A stretch of 64,000 nt of DNA from CAXBMB01 sp963976695 (GTDB taxonomy: Bacteria; Pseudomonadota; Alphaproteobacteria; Kiloniellales; DSM-21159): assembly GCA_963976695.1 (NCBI GenBank), contig CAXBMB010000005.1, positions 25,823 to 89,822 on the forward strand. The letters are read 5' to 3'. The notes beneath the pieces were generated by a model. That model worked only from the letters and a program-made list of their open reading frames with translations, was not told the origin of the DNA and ran no database searches. This document shows, in pieces, positions 27,500-36,478 of the stretch. The translations under genes were made by a program, and so were the position numbers. The stretch's first letter is position 1. Every line of letters begins with the position of its first letter.

Positions 27500-28768
27500 C
27501 TAGCGGCGCGCCGGCCCGGTCTCGGCGCGGGAAAAAACGAACCAGAGGTAACACAGCACCTCAATCACCAGCAGCCCGCCGAAAGCCACATCGTAGCCCA
27601 CAGCCGGATAGCCCCCTTGCGCGTCCTGGCTCCACAGGTTCAAGACGCCGCCGATGGCGTACTGCACGGTAAAGGCCAGCACGAAAACCGGCAAATTGAT
27701 CGCGGTGTTGACCCGGCCGGTATAGTGCAGGGGAAAAGCACGACACAGCGCGGGATAGGCCAGCATAGTGCTGGTGGTGGTCAGGGCGAACAGCAGCCAG
27801 CCAAGCACCGGATGGGGCAAAACATCGAGCAGGACGAGAGCCTGCGCCAGCAAGAAGAATAGCGCCCCGAATCCCATAATTCGGTAAATCGAAAAGCCCC
27901 GCCGTTCCAGGCGATCGGCGACAAACCCACTGCCGACAGCGCCAAAGGTGAAGAACAGCGCCACAAACAGCAAGTTCTGCGCCACCTGAGCTTGGGAAAA
28001 ACCCGCCACATCGCGCAACCAAGGGCCAATCCACAACCCCTGCAGCGACAAAGAGACCGCTTGAAACACCACGGCGAACGGCAAGATCCGCCAGACGAAA
28101 CGATTGCTGTAAATTTCCAGCAAGCCGGACACCGCCTCCTGCAGCGAATGGGCCTGACCCACTTCGCCCTTTTCCGGCACGACTTTAAAGATCAGCAGTG
28201 CAATCAGCGCCGTGGCCAGCGACAAGCCGGCAAACAGTCCGCGCCAGTCGGTCGCCCCCAACAGCAATTCAACCGGCACCGTGGCGCCAATCGCCCCCAG
28301 GCCGCCGCTGGCCAGGAAACAGCCGTTCACCAACGGCCAGCGCGCCTTCGGAAACCATAGGGTGATGGCCTTAAACGACGCCATAAGCGCCCCGGAGACC
28401 CCCAGGCCGATAAAGGCCCGGCCCACGGTCAACAGCCCCAGCGAGGGGGCAAAGGCAAAGAGCGCCGCCCCGAAGGCGGCAAAAAGCAGCAGAAAGGACT
28501 GCACCCGGCGCGGGCCGAACCGATCAAGCAACAGGCCGAGCGGAATTTGGAAGGCGGCAAAGGTCAGGAAATAGGTGGCGGTCAGTAGGCCCAGATCGCT
28601 GGCGTCCAACGATAGATCGGCCACCAGCCGGCCGGCGATCACGGCGTTGACCGTGCGATAGACGTAGGACAGAAAATATCCGCCCGCGAAAGGTAGAAAA
28701 ACCAAAAGAATCGCCGTGCCGAGCGATCCATTTTTTTGCTCCGACGACGCTGCTGTCGATGACCTCAC
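27500..28768 (-). CDS. MFS transporter, 12 helices
   Basis: A 422-residue major facilitator. Helices 2-3 carry LGLLLDRFGPRRVQ, a loop similar to the family motif A, and the two halves are separated by a cytoplasmic loop near residue 200 (VVPEKGEVGQAHSLQEAV). The start is GTG 28768. The substrate is unknown; the first half resembles organic anion or sugar-phosphate type members. It is upstream of the EamA gene with 86 bases between, possibly one transcript. Confidence 0.85.
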   Translation of the reverse strand: MRSSTAASSEQKNGSLGTAILLVFLPFAGGYFLSYVYRTVNAVIAGRLVADLSLDASDLGLLTATYFLTFAAFQIPLGLLLDRFGPRRVQSFLLLFAAFGAALFAFAPSLGLLTVGRAFIGLGVSGALMASFKAITLWFPKARWPLVNGCFLASGGLGAIGATVPVELLLGATDWRGLFAGLSLATALIALLIFKVVPEKGEVGQAHSLQEAVSGLLEIYSNRFVWRILPFAVVFQAVSLSLQGLWIGPWLRDVAGFSQAQVAQNLLFVALFFTFGAVGSGFVADRLERRGFSIYRIMGFGALFFLLAQALVLLDVLPHPVLGWLLFALTTTSTMLAYPALCRAFPLHYTGRVNTAINLPVFVLAFTVQYAIGGVLNLWSQDAQGGYPAVGYDVAFGGLLVIEVLCYLWFVFSRAETGPARR

Positions 28769-28895
28769 CCCGGTTCCCCAATGCGCTTTTCTTGTTTGAG
28801 GTCCGTTTTGTCTCGGCGACCCCTTTTTCCCTTAAACTCCCGGCGTTTCCCGGCGAGTCGCAAATTTCCGGGGCCCAACGGTCCCTTGCTTGGCG

Positions 28896-29705
28896 TTACC
28901 GCCCGCGTTGGCGAAGCAGCCACAACAGATCCGTGCCAAGGGACAGGGCAAAAAACAGCAGCGCTGAAATCACGATCGCCTGCCCCATCGGTTGGGACCA
29001 GCCCGGCCACAGCCCGGCAATCAACGCCAGGGAGACGAAAACGAAAACCATTTTGCGCCGCCGGTGGGACGGCAACAGCGCCGCCATCCAGGGCCACAGC
29101 CACCCGCCAAGCTGGAAAAGATAGCGCGACGCGCCTGCCAGCACGATCCAGGCGCCGGCCCGTTCGTCCAGCAGCAAAAGCAGGCTGAGGGTCAAGACGA
29201 ACAGGCCGTCCACCTCCATATCAAAGCGCGCGCCAAAAGTGGTTTCCGCTTGTCGGCGGCGGGCCAACCACCCGTCCAGGCCATCCAGCAGCAAAAAGGC
29301 CAAGGCCAGAAAGGCCAGCCAACGCGAGTCACTCCAAAATCGCGCCGATGACGACTCCAGTCCCAGCAGCACGCCTTCCGCCAACAGCAGACAAAGCCAA
29401 GAGGCGCGCAACAGTGTGACGGTGTTGGCCCAGCCAAACCGGCTGCGTCGGGGCATTCGCGGCAGGCCGTGCCACAACAGCAGCAGCAGCAGGCTGTAAA
29501 ACAGCAAGGCAAGCAGTTGGCCCGACGAGTCGCTGGTAAAAAACGTCAGCAGCGCCAAGGCCACGCCGACGGAAACAAAGCTCGCCAAACTGGATAGCAT
29601 CAGCGGCGTCGAAATGCCGCCCTGCTTGCCAGCGCCCGGGCGGCTCTTTTCTTGGCGAGCCGTCGACCGGTTGGCCGTTTTCATCCGCGCATTCCCCACA
29701 ACCAT
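28896..29705 (-). CDS. CDP-alcohol phosphatidyltransferase family membrane protein
   Basis: A 269-residue membrane enzyme. The catalytic motif D-G-x2-A-R-x8-G-x3-D-x3-D is complete in DGLDGWLARR...FGARFDMEVD. It joins a CDP-activated lipid to an alcohol to make a phospholipid; the alcohol is not evident. About two extra hydrophobic segments precede the catalytic domain, making it longer than PgsA (about 180-190 residues). ATG 29705 is preceded by AGAGGAC; ATG 29684 is an alternative. Confidence 0.85.
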   Translation of the reverse strand: MVVGNARMKTANRSTARQEKSRPGAGKQGGISTPLMLSSLASFVSVGVALALLTFFTSDSSGQLLALLFYSLLLLLLWHGLPRMPRRSRFGWANTVTLLRASWLCLLLAEGVLLGLESSSARFWSDSRWLAFLALAFLLLDGLDGWLARRRQAETTFGARFDMEVDGLFVLTLSLLLLLDERAGAWIVLAGASRYLFQLGGWLWPWMAALLPSHRRRKMVFVFVSLALIAGLWPGWSQPMGQAIVISALLFFALSLGTDLLWLLRQRGR

Positions 29706-30496
29706 GTCCTCTGTTTCTCGACTCGGCGCATCTTTTCCAACAAACGTCTTCGAACGTGACGGCAATAATAGCCAGAAGGAAGATTAATCCGAATAGGCTC
29801 TTGATGATTTTATTAGTGTAAGCCCATTCCCTCCAATGGCGAGCCACGATTGATCGGATGGCTCCTATACCGCCGCCACGGCGGCTTTGGGTCAACTCGC
29901 AGTCAGGCGCTTGCCACCGCGGCGGGCCCAACCGCAGCAGGCGCCGGCGCCCACACAAACAAACCCCGCCAGCGACCCCCGCCACTGACTCCGGCCAGTG
30001 ATCCGCAACCGGTCGAAGATCTGTGGCTCGTGCCGCTTGCCAACCGGGGGACTTCACCGGTCGCCGCGCCCGACCAACAGGTCACGGGGCCGACGACGCA
30101 CCAGCTTGATGCAGCCAATGGTTGAAGCAAACCAGCAAAAGTGGTTAACTTGGCGTCACGCTTGCAAGGCTTGGCCCGTCGCGCGCCGAGTTGTGTCGAT
30201 CCGTCAGCCCTTTGGAATCCAGCTGTCGGGAGAGAACAAATACCCGCGACAATGCGCCGAAAGACTTGCCAGTGGCGTGGATTTTTGCAAACCATTTATC
30301 CATGAATTTTTGCCTATTGTTCGCAAGCGGGTGTTTTGTTCGCCACAACCCTGTCTGGTTCGCAAAACAGCTGGCCTTGGGCAGAGATCCTGGTGATGGC
30401 GCAGCGGCGATGTTACCTGCAAGGAAACCATGCTAAAGCGCGCACAGCCGCCAAGAAAAAACGAAGCCAGCCGTGGACATGGGTGAGGAACGCAAC
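29706..30496. other. Large gap with no recognised gene
   Basis: 791 bases between the divergent phosphatidyltransferase and response regulator genes. The composition changes from AT-rich (29760-29820) to GC-rich. Short frames on both strands (for example 29850-30125) lack any recognised motif and overlap each other. A GC-rich hairpin GCCGCCACGGCGGC lies near 29872-29885. It may hold promoters, a small RNA or gene remnants. Confidence 0.4.
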
Positions 30497-31237
30497 GTGA
30501 CTGAGACATATATTTTGGTCGTCGAAGACGACCCTGACTTGCGATCCCTTGTCATCAAGCTTCTGGAGCGGGAACGCTTCACCGCGCTTACCGCCAGCAG
30601 TGGCGCGGAAATGCGCCAGCAGATGGCCAAGCAGGATTTCGATCTTATCCTTCTCGATGTTCGCCTGCCGGACAGCGACGGTTTTGACTTGCTTCGGGAA
30701 CTGCGGGCAACCAGCGATGTCGCCATCGTCATGTTAACCGGCATGGATACGGCGGTGGACCGCGTGCTGGGCCTGGAGTTCGGGGCCGATGACTATGTTT
30801 GCAAGCCGTTCGAACCCCGAGAACTGGTGGCGCGGGTAAAATCGGTGTTGCGGCGCTCGCAGAACAACGGCGGCGGCGGCGACAGCGACGCCAACCCGTC
30901 AACGGTGTTTAGATTCGAAGGCCACCTGCTGGATTTAACCCATCGTACGCTGCACAACGACAACAACGATGAGGTGGAACTGACCTCGGGCGAATTCGAT
31001 CTGCTGTCCGCGCTGGTGGAAACCGCCAACCGACCGCTGACCCGCGACCAGCTTCTCGACCGCACGCGCGCAAGAGAATGGTCGCCTTTTGACCGCAGCA
31101 TCGATGTCTTGATCGGTCGAATCCGCCGAAAAATCGAAGTCGACCCGGCCAAACCCAAAATGATCAAGACGGTGCGGACCATCGGCTATGTCTTCGCGGC
31201 GAAGGTCGACCGGCTCACCGCCTCGACGCCGGATTGA
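30497..31237 (+). CDS. OmpR/PhoB-family response regulator
   Basis: A 246-residue two-component regulator. The receiver domain has acidic residues in VVEDDPD, the phosphoacceptor aspartate in LLDVRLPD, the switch threonine in MLTG and lysine in CKPFEP. The C-terminal winged helix includes LTSGEFDLL, SIDVLIGRIRRKIE and KTVRTIGYVF. GTG 30497 is preferred since GTGAGGA lies just before it; ATG 30479 is possible. No cognate histidine kinase is adjacent; the convergent neighbour is a PAS membrane protein without a kinase domain. Confidence 0.92.
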   Translation: MTETYILVVEDDPDLRSLVIKLLERERFTALTASSGAEMRQQMAKQDFDLILLDVRLPDSDGFDLLRELRATSDVAIVMLTGMDTAVDRVLGLEFGADDYVCKPFEPRELVARVKSVLRRSQNNGGGGDSDANPSTVFRFEGHLLDLTHRTLHNDNNDEVELTSGEFDLLSALVETANRPLTRDQLLDRTRAREWSPFDRSIDVLIGRIRRKIEVDPAKPKMIKTVRTIGYVFAAKVDRLTASTPD

Positions 31238-31362
31238 CGCGCGGCCAAATCGGCCGGGCCCTAACGTAAAACCTCGGCCTGATCGGCAACACAATCCGGC
31301 GCTGGGGGATAGGGCGACAGCGGTTCCGGCGCCCTCGGCCGATGCAAAATCAGCGGGCGATG

Positions 31363-32850
31363 CTATTTGGCCGGTTGTTGCGCCAGCGCGTCGGACAAAG
31401 GATCCCGGGCGGCAATTGCCGACGACCGGTCGGTCTGTTGCTGGCTTTGGCTTTGCCCGGGCGCAAGCGCCGCCGTTTCCAGGCCGGAGGTATCATGCAC
31501 GGTAATGATGAGGCCACCGGCGCGCGGCCGTATCAGACCGACATCATAGGCATCACAGGCCGCCCCCTCGTTTTCCGACCCGGCCAGGCGAACAATGCCG
31601 CGCCACGGGTCGGGGGCGGGATCTTCAGCGGTGACGAACGCGGCAAGCCGGTTCAATTCCTGAACCGCAAAGAGCCGCGACCAGGGTTGCCGGACAAGCG
31701 CCTGGCTGTCTTTAAGATTGAGCTGCTGCGTCAAGGCCTTGTTGACATAGCTTACCCGCCCCCGGTCGTCGCAAATCGCAATGCCGACAAAAAACTCCTC
31801 GATCACCTCCAACCGGGGGCGCAGCAAGGCTTCGGCTGATTTAAGCGCGGTTATGTCGGTGTAGATCGCCACGGTGCCGCCGCGTGAGGTGGCCCGCTCG
31901 CGGACCAGAAAAGCCCGGCCGTCGGTCAACTGTTCCTCCCAGCGGCCAACCTGCTGGCGGGTTTTTTCAAATCGATCCTCAACAAACTTGGCGGCCGAAA
32001 GCGGTGTGAGAAACTTCCCCCGCAGGGCGGCGTGCAGGAGCAGATCCCTGAACAGCGCGCCGACGGCCAACTCATCCTGGCACACCGGATAACTCTCCCG
32101 GAAGCGCTGGTTCACCAACAGGATGCGCCCCTGCCCATCAAGCAGCAAGAAGGCCTCGCCAATTGATTCAAGCCCATCGTAGAGCGTGACCTGCAAGTCC
32201 TCGGCTTGCGCGACAGCCCGCTCTTTTTCCCGCCGGAGCTGTTCACTATGGCGCAGCTGGCGAACCAATAGGAAAATGGAAAATAGTCCGCAAAGCAGAA
32301 TCAGCGCCATGGCCAGGCCCAACTCGATCGCGGCGCTCGTGAGGTTATCTCTGTTGCGAGAGAAAGCGTCGTAGATCAAGATCCGACGCACCAATTCGTT
32401 CAAGGGGGTGTAAAAGGCCCGCAACCGGGTGACCACCCTTTTCCACGCCTCATTGTCGCCGGGCGCCAAGGCCGCCAACTCGCGCTCCAGATCCGGTAAC
32501 TGGCGACGCAAATCCTCCAGCTTCGGCACCATGCCGGAAATTGTCCGCGCCGCCTGCCCCACCGCTGAATCAAGCAGCAGCGGAATACGGCTCCACAGCA
32601 GGTCCAGCCGCACGCTGACCTGTTCCTTATTTTCCACCGTTGGCTCGACTTGATAGCGATTGACCGCTTCTTCCAACCGCAGCAGTTGGGTCTGGGCCTG
32701 TACGGCAACCCAGGCGCCGTTGCGGTAGTTTAGCAGCAACAGGTCCCGTTCACTGTACAGGCGACCGGCCAGATAGATCGCAGTGATCAGAAAAATCGTC
32801 GTCACCACACCCAAGGCGAGCCAGGATTTTTGTCTGCGCCAGCCGATCAT
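31363..32850 (-). CDS. Membrane PAS-domain sensor lacking a kinase or other output domain
   Basis: A 495-residue protein. One membrane helix (about residues 10-29), a helical periplasmic region (about 30-170) and a second helix (about 173-196) are followed by a short coiled coil and two PAS-like domains (about 225-340 and 360-460). The PAS cores are seen in AFLLLDGQGRILLVNQRF and IAICDDRGRVSYVNKAL. The protein ends in a Gln/Ser-rich tail; no HisKA, HATPase, GGDEF, EAL or methyl-accepting region follows. It may signal to the facing response regulator through a separate kinase, or it is a truncated kinase. ATG 32850 is chosen before the first helix. Confidence 0.75.
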   Translation of the reverse strand: MIGWRRQKSWLALGVVTTIFLITAIYLAGRLYSERDLLLLNYRNGAWVAVQAQTQLLRLEEAVNRYQVEPTVENKEQVSVRLDLLWSRIPLLLDSAVGQAARTISGMVPKLEDLRRQLPDLERELAALAPGDNEAWKRVVTRLRAFYTPLNELVRRILIYDAFSRNRDNLTSAAIELGLAMALILLCGLFSIFLLVRQLRHSEQLRREKERAVAQAEDLQVTLYDGLESIGEAFLLLDGQGRILLVNQRFRESYPVCQDELAVGALFRDLLLHAALRGKFLTPLSAAKFVEDRFEKTRQQVGRWEEQLTDGRAFLVRERATSRGGTVAIYTDITALKSAEALLRPRLEVIEEFFVGIAICDDRGRVSYVNKALTQQLNLKDSQALVRQPWSRLFAVQELNRLAAFVTAEDPAPDPWRGIVRLAGSENEGAACDAYDVGLIRPRAGGLIITVHDTSGLETAALAPGQSQSQQQTDRSSAIAARDPLSDALAQQPAK

Positions 32851-33275
32851 CGCCGGGGAACCGCCCTCTGACCTGGGGTGCGGACGCGGCCCCAGATAAA
32901 GGAATAACCTGGGGCAACGCAGCGGTTCGGAAACCATGCAAGGGGCCGGAAGCTTCGCCCCGTTGACAGCAGACCATCCCCAACCTTCGCCAGGGCGAAA
33001 ATCCCCCCGGTCGCGCCAAGACCAACGGGATCGGGCCGAACAAGCCTAGACGAAGCAAAAGGTCGGGCCATCAACTTGCCTACCGAATAATCAAGCACGG
33101 ATTTTGTGCGGCAAGTCTCTGCGTCCCCTGTAAATCAGCGATGATAACGCCAGGTTGGATTGTAATATTTTGTAAAAGCAACGCCGGGACGCGCGCGCAA
33201 ACAGGTTATTTTTAGTTAGCCCCGGCTTTAGTTAGCCCCGGCCACTTTGTTTTAGTGCCGATCTATCACCCCAAG
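32851..33275. other. Intergenic region upstream of the PAS sensor gene
   Basis: 425 bases with no clear gene. It holds a perfect 16-bp tandem duplication (33211-33242). The frame of the PAS gene extends to 32937 but the residues there do not look coding. Confidence 0.45.
33211..33242. repeat. Perfect 16-bp tandem duplication
   Basis: TTTAGTTAGCCCCGGC is repeated head to tail at 33211-33226 and 33227-33242, downstream of the gamma-glutamylcyclotransferase-like gene. It is a simple local duplication. Confidence 0.9.
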
Positions 33276-33836
33276 CTATGGCTGGTCGGCCGGTTCGACG
33301 CTCTCCAGAAACCGGAGATAGTGGTCAGGCAGGTCATGCGCCCGGGCCCCCTCCTGCAACAGCGTGAGGTATCGGCGCGAGGGGCGGCCGTCGGCGGCCA
33401 GCCCGTCGGCAATAAAGGTGACAGCTTCGATCGGGTTGCCGTCGCGGTCCTCGGCCATGACCCAAAGGTGGCGGTAACGACGGCCGGGAACGCCTTCGGT
33501 GGCGTCGAGGTGCAGCAACTTCTTTCTCGTGATCTTGTACAGCACCCCCCAGACCTCTGCCTGCGGATCGGCGGAGAGGTTGGCCGGGGCCGCCTTGCCT
33601 TTCGGCCGTCCCTCCAGATTAAACCGCAGCCGGTAGCCCTTGACCCGACCAGGCCGCCAGTCGATCGGTCGCATGCCACGGCGTTCACGAAAGGCGCTGT
33701 CGTGCATGTTGGCGCCAAAGGCGAAATACCAAACCTCGCCGGACGGCGGTCCGGACAAAGGGTGGCTCCATAGTTTGTAATGGAGCCGCGACAACAGCCA
33801 AGATTTAGCCAAAGTTCGACGATAATTGATCCGCAT
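33276..33836 (-). CDS. Gamma-glutamylcyclotransferase-like protein (AIG2/GGCT fold)
   Basis: A 186-residue protein. The phosphate-binding loop YFAFGANM is the hallmark of the fold, and the glutamate in DATEGVPG is the expected general acid/base. Family members release 5-oxoproline from gamma-glutamyl peptides or amines; the substrate here is unknown. An N-terminal extension of about 35 residues precedes the fold. It begins nine bases after the MFS gene stop and AGGGA precedes the ATG. Confidence 0.8.
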   Translation of the reverse strand: MRINYRRTLAKSWLLSRLHYKLWSHPLSGPPSGEVWYFAFGANMHDSAFRERRGMRPIDWRPGRVKGYRLRFNLEGRPKGKAAPANLSADPQAEVWGVLYKITRKKLLHLDATEGVPGRRYRHLWVMAEDRDGNPIEAVTFIADGLAADGRPSRRYLTLLQEGARAHDLPDHYLRFLESVEPADQP

Positions 33837-33845
33837 GATTTTTCC

Positions 33846-35093
33846 CTAGGACCTTCTCCTGAGCCGTCTTATCGCCAGCAGCTGTAACAGCGCGGCCACG
33901 CTACTGATGGCAAAAACGGTGGCGTAGGAGGTGGTTTCGGCGACCAGCGCGCCGGCCATCGGCAGCAGCGCGGCGGGCGCCACCATAACATTGAAATAGC
34001 CGCTATAGGCCGGGCGACGCGCGTCGGGGGAAATTTCCATGAGATAGCCCAGCACCGCGATGACGCTGCCGTTGCTGGCCGCGCCGAGAACGAAAAACAC
34101 CAGCGCGAACCACAGCAGATCGCCGGCCCCGCCGGCCTGATACAGCAGCAACCAAACCAGGGTCAACAGCGGAGCGACCAGTCCAACCCCCGCCGCCAGT
34201 TCAAGCAGATTTTGTTTGCCGCGATGATCGCCCCACCATCCCCAAAGCGGATTGGAGCACAGGGCGCCGACAGTTTGCGCGCCGAGCAACGTCGCCGCAT
34301 CGGCCATCCGGGCGCCGCTGGCCATGGCTTGTAAAATATAGAAAGGAACGGCCATGGTGACCCCGCCTCCCAGCCACTGGGCGAAGACAAACAGCCGGAA
34401 GCGGGCATCCTGCTTGATGGTGGCAATCCCATCGCGCAGGAACCCGCCGAACTTGATCTTTTGATCCGGCGGCGCCGGGGCCAAGGGCTCGCCCAGTGAA
34501 TAGAATGACAGCGTGGAAATCAGTAGCAGTACGGCCCCCAGCAGCAGAACCGCGGCGTAGTTGAAGGAAAACGGCAGGAAGGCCAGCAGCCGATGGGCAA
34601 TCACGACCGCCAGAAGGGCCAAAATTCCACCGCCGAAAAACCGGGTCGCCAACAAGCGACTTCGCGACGACGAGGGCACCGACCGGCCGACGATGTCGTT
34701 ATAGGGGACCGCGACAATCCCGCCGACAAACGAATAGACCGTCCACAACAGGAAGAAGCCACCGACCACAAGGGCCGTTGGCTGGTCCGCGCCCTGCATC
34801 AGCAACAGGGCGATAAGCAACAGGATCGCAATCCGTCCGGCGGCGCCGATCAGGTAAAGCGGCATCCGCCGTTGCCGCCGCGACGCGGCATAGGCCACAA
34901 ACAGCTGCGGAAACAACCAGCCGAAACGCGCAATCCCGGCAGCCGCGCCAACCGCAAAGGCGCTGCCGGTCAAGGCATTGACCAGCGTGGCGACGATGGT
35001 GCCGGTATCGACCATCGCCGCGCCGCCCTGAAAAAATATTCCCGCCGCCGCGATCCGCCGATAGCGCCGTCGCGCGTCACCCTTGAGCATCAT
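33846..35093 (-). CDS. MFS transporter
   Basis: A 415-residue, roughly 12-helix transporter. The segment LLATRFFGGGILALLAVVIA and the second-half GWWGDHRGKQNLLELAAGV (family loop) are visible. The start is one of two adjacent ATG codons (35093 or 35090) after AAGAGG; the annotated one gives the longer form. It overlaps the upstream flippase-like gene by 17 bases, so the genes are co-transcribed. The substrate is unknown. Confidence 0.82.
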   Translation of the reverse strand: MMLKGDARRRYRRIAAAGIFFQGGAAMVDTGTIVATLVNALTGSAFAVGAAAGIARFGWLFPQLFVAYAASRRQRRMPLYLIGAAGRIAILLLIALLLMQGADQPTALVVGGFFLLWTVYSFVGGIVAVPYNDIVGRSVPSSSRSRLLATRFFGGGILALLAVVIAHRLLAFLPFSFNYAAVLLLGAVLLLISTLSFYSLGEPLAPAPPDQKIKFGGFLRDGIATIKQDARFRLFVFAQWLGGGVTMAVPFYILQAMASGARMADAATLLGAQTVGALCSNPLWGWWGDHRGKQNLLELAAGVGLVAPLLTLVWLLLYQAGGAGDLLWFALVFFVLGAASNGSVIAVLGYLMEISPDARRPAYSGYFNVMVAPAALLPMAGALVAETTSYATVFAISSVAALLQLLAIRRLRRRS

Positions 35094-36069
35094 CCGCCTC
35101 TTTCCGGGTTCGCAGGTGGGCCAGGGAAAGTCCATTGCGCCACAGAGCAAGCGCGCCGATCACCACAACGGTAACCAGGCTGGCGACCTGCACCGTGACG
35201 ACCATGGCCAAAGCCTCTTCCTTGCCCACGCCAAGAAGATCGAGGGCGTAGATGCCGCCGAAGACAAAGCCGCCGGGAATGCGCGCCAATCTTGTGCTGA
35301 TAATCAGGAAGCCGAGAAACACCATCAAAAACAGATAGTCAATCGGCGCCAGCACAACACCGAAGGCCAATCCGGCCCAAAAAAAGTGCGTCGCGGCGAT
35401 CAGTTTAATCAGCAGGCTTGCGCCGACCACACCGAGGCCGCGCCAGCGGCTCGGCGGCCAGACCAGACCATCGGCGAAAGAATAGAGAAGCGCGCCAACC
35501 CGGCGGGCGGTGGCCCCGGGCAGCCGGCCGGCCAGGCGCAACAGCCAGCCACGACCCTGCTGCATATTCCGGCGGTGGCCGATCACGGCAAGCGCCAGCA
35601 AGGCGATCAGCGCAAAACTACCCGCCGCGCCGACCATAAAACTAAGATACAGGTTGCCGGTGGGATCAGGAAACACGGCGAAACTCAAAACGATACCGAC
35701 AAAAAGCAGATAAACCAGACCGTCAAGCAACCGATCCATCGCCGCGGTCGCCAACACCGCGCTCATGCGGATCTCGTCAAGCCGCGCGATCAACCAGGAT
35801 CGCACAAAGGGACTGACCCCAAGCGGCACCAGGATGTTGGCAAGATAGCCCGCCATGATGGCGCCAAACAGCCGGAAGGTCGCCACCGGCTTGAGAACCA
35901 TGAGAAACTGCCGCCACTTCCAGGCCCGGACCAGTTGCTCGGTCGCGATGGCCAACGGCAACACAGTCAGATAGACCGGGTTGGCGGCTTCAAGGATTTG
36001 GACAAAGCGCGCCAGATCGATGGCGATGAACAGCCAGGCAAGCGCAAAGACGCCGATCCCGGCCGCCAC
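35077..36069 (-). CDS. Lysylphosphatidylglycerol synthetase TM-region / UPF0104 family membrane protein
   Basis: A 330-residue polytopic protein with the AglD/MprF-flippase fold. Conserved pieces include EQLVRAWKWRQFL, AGYLANILVPLGVSPFVRSWLIAR and a polar ATAAMDRLLDGLVYLLF segment. Members flip lipids or polyprenyl-linked sugars; there is no catalytic synthetase domain here. The start is GTG 36069, since the frame meets a TAG before any ATG. It is the first gene of a three-gene unit with an MFS transporter and a GGCT-like protein. Confidence 0.75.
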   Translation of the reverse strand: MAAGIGVFALAWLFIAIDLARFVQILEAANPVYLTVLPLAIATEQLVRAWKWRQFLMVLKPVATFRLFGAIMAGYLANILVPLGVSPFVRSWLIARLDEIRMSAVLATAAMDRLLDGLVYLLFVGIVLSFAVFPDPTGNLYLSFMVGAAGSFALIALLALAVIGHRRNMQQGRGWLLRLAGRLPGATARRVGALLYSFADGLVWPPSRWRGLGVVGASLLIKLIAATHFFWAGLAFGVVLAPIDYLFLMVFLGFLIISTRLARIPGGFVFGGIYALDLLGVGKEEALAMVVTVQVASLVTVVVIGALALWRNGLSLAHLRTRKEADDAQG

Positions 36070-36472
36070 AATCGGCCACCAGCGATAACTTGATTTGCGT
36101 CCCGTTGCGGCGATCGCTTTCTGGCCCTAATTAGCGAGCGGGTCGGCCATCTTCGGCAGGCAGATCGGTAAGAAGATCATCGCCCGATCCAACACGCCCC
36201 CCTGATGAAACACCCCACCGTTCCACACCTCGGAATTTCCTTCCCGATAGCCACGCTAACACCATCGCCGCGACGGTCGGTAGTCACGAAAGCGCGAAGC
36301 AATGCTGCCGCCGGAATCGTCCAGACCGCTTCCCCGGGAAAGCTTGCCTGAACAGCCTTTTTGGGCTGGGCGGTTTCGACGGCGCGGCCGCGGCCCGCAG
36401 CGCCGCAGCCACGGCAAGCCGGGATCGGAGATAGCTGGGCGGAAAACCAGACCGGAAAATCAGACCAGAAAA
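36070..36472. other. Intergenic region between DUF2336 gene and the flippase operon
   Basis: 403 bases without a convincing gene. A 13-bp imperfect tandem repeat adjoins the DUF2336 stop codon. A GC-rich run near 36380-36420 could fold but has no terminator-like T-tract. Confidence 0.45.
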
Positions 36473-36478
36473 TCAAAA
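36441..36478. repeat. 13-bp imperfect tandem repeat at the DUF2336 gene end
   Basis: GGAAAACCAGACC (36441-36453) and GGAAAATCAGACC (36454-36466) differ by one base; a third partial copy (AGAAAATCAAAA) overlaps the stop codon at 36473-36475. The repeat therefore begins within the coding end. Confidence 0.8.

Noticed and set aside
29850..30125. 91-codon plus-strand frame before the response regulator
   Set aside because: Pro/Ala-rich, no ribosome site, no recognised family, overlapped by other frames.
35083..36093. 336-codon plus-strand frame over the flippase-like gene
   Set aside because: Gln/His/Lys-rich antisense frame with no domain.
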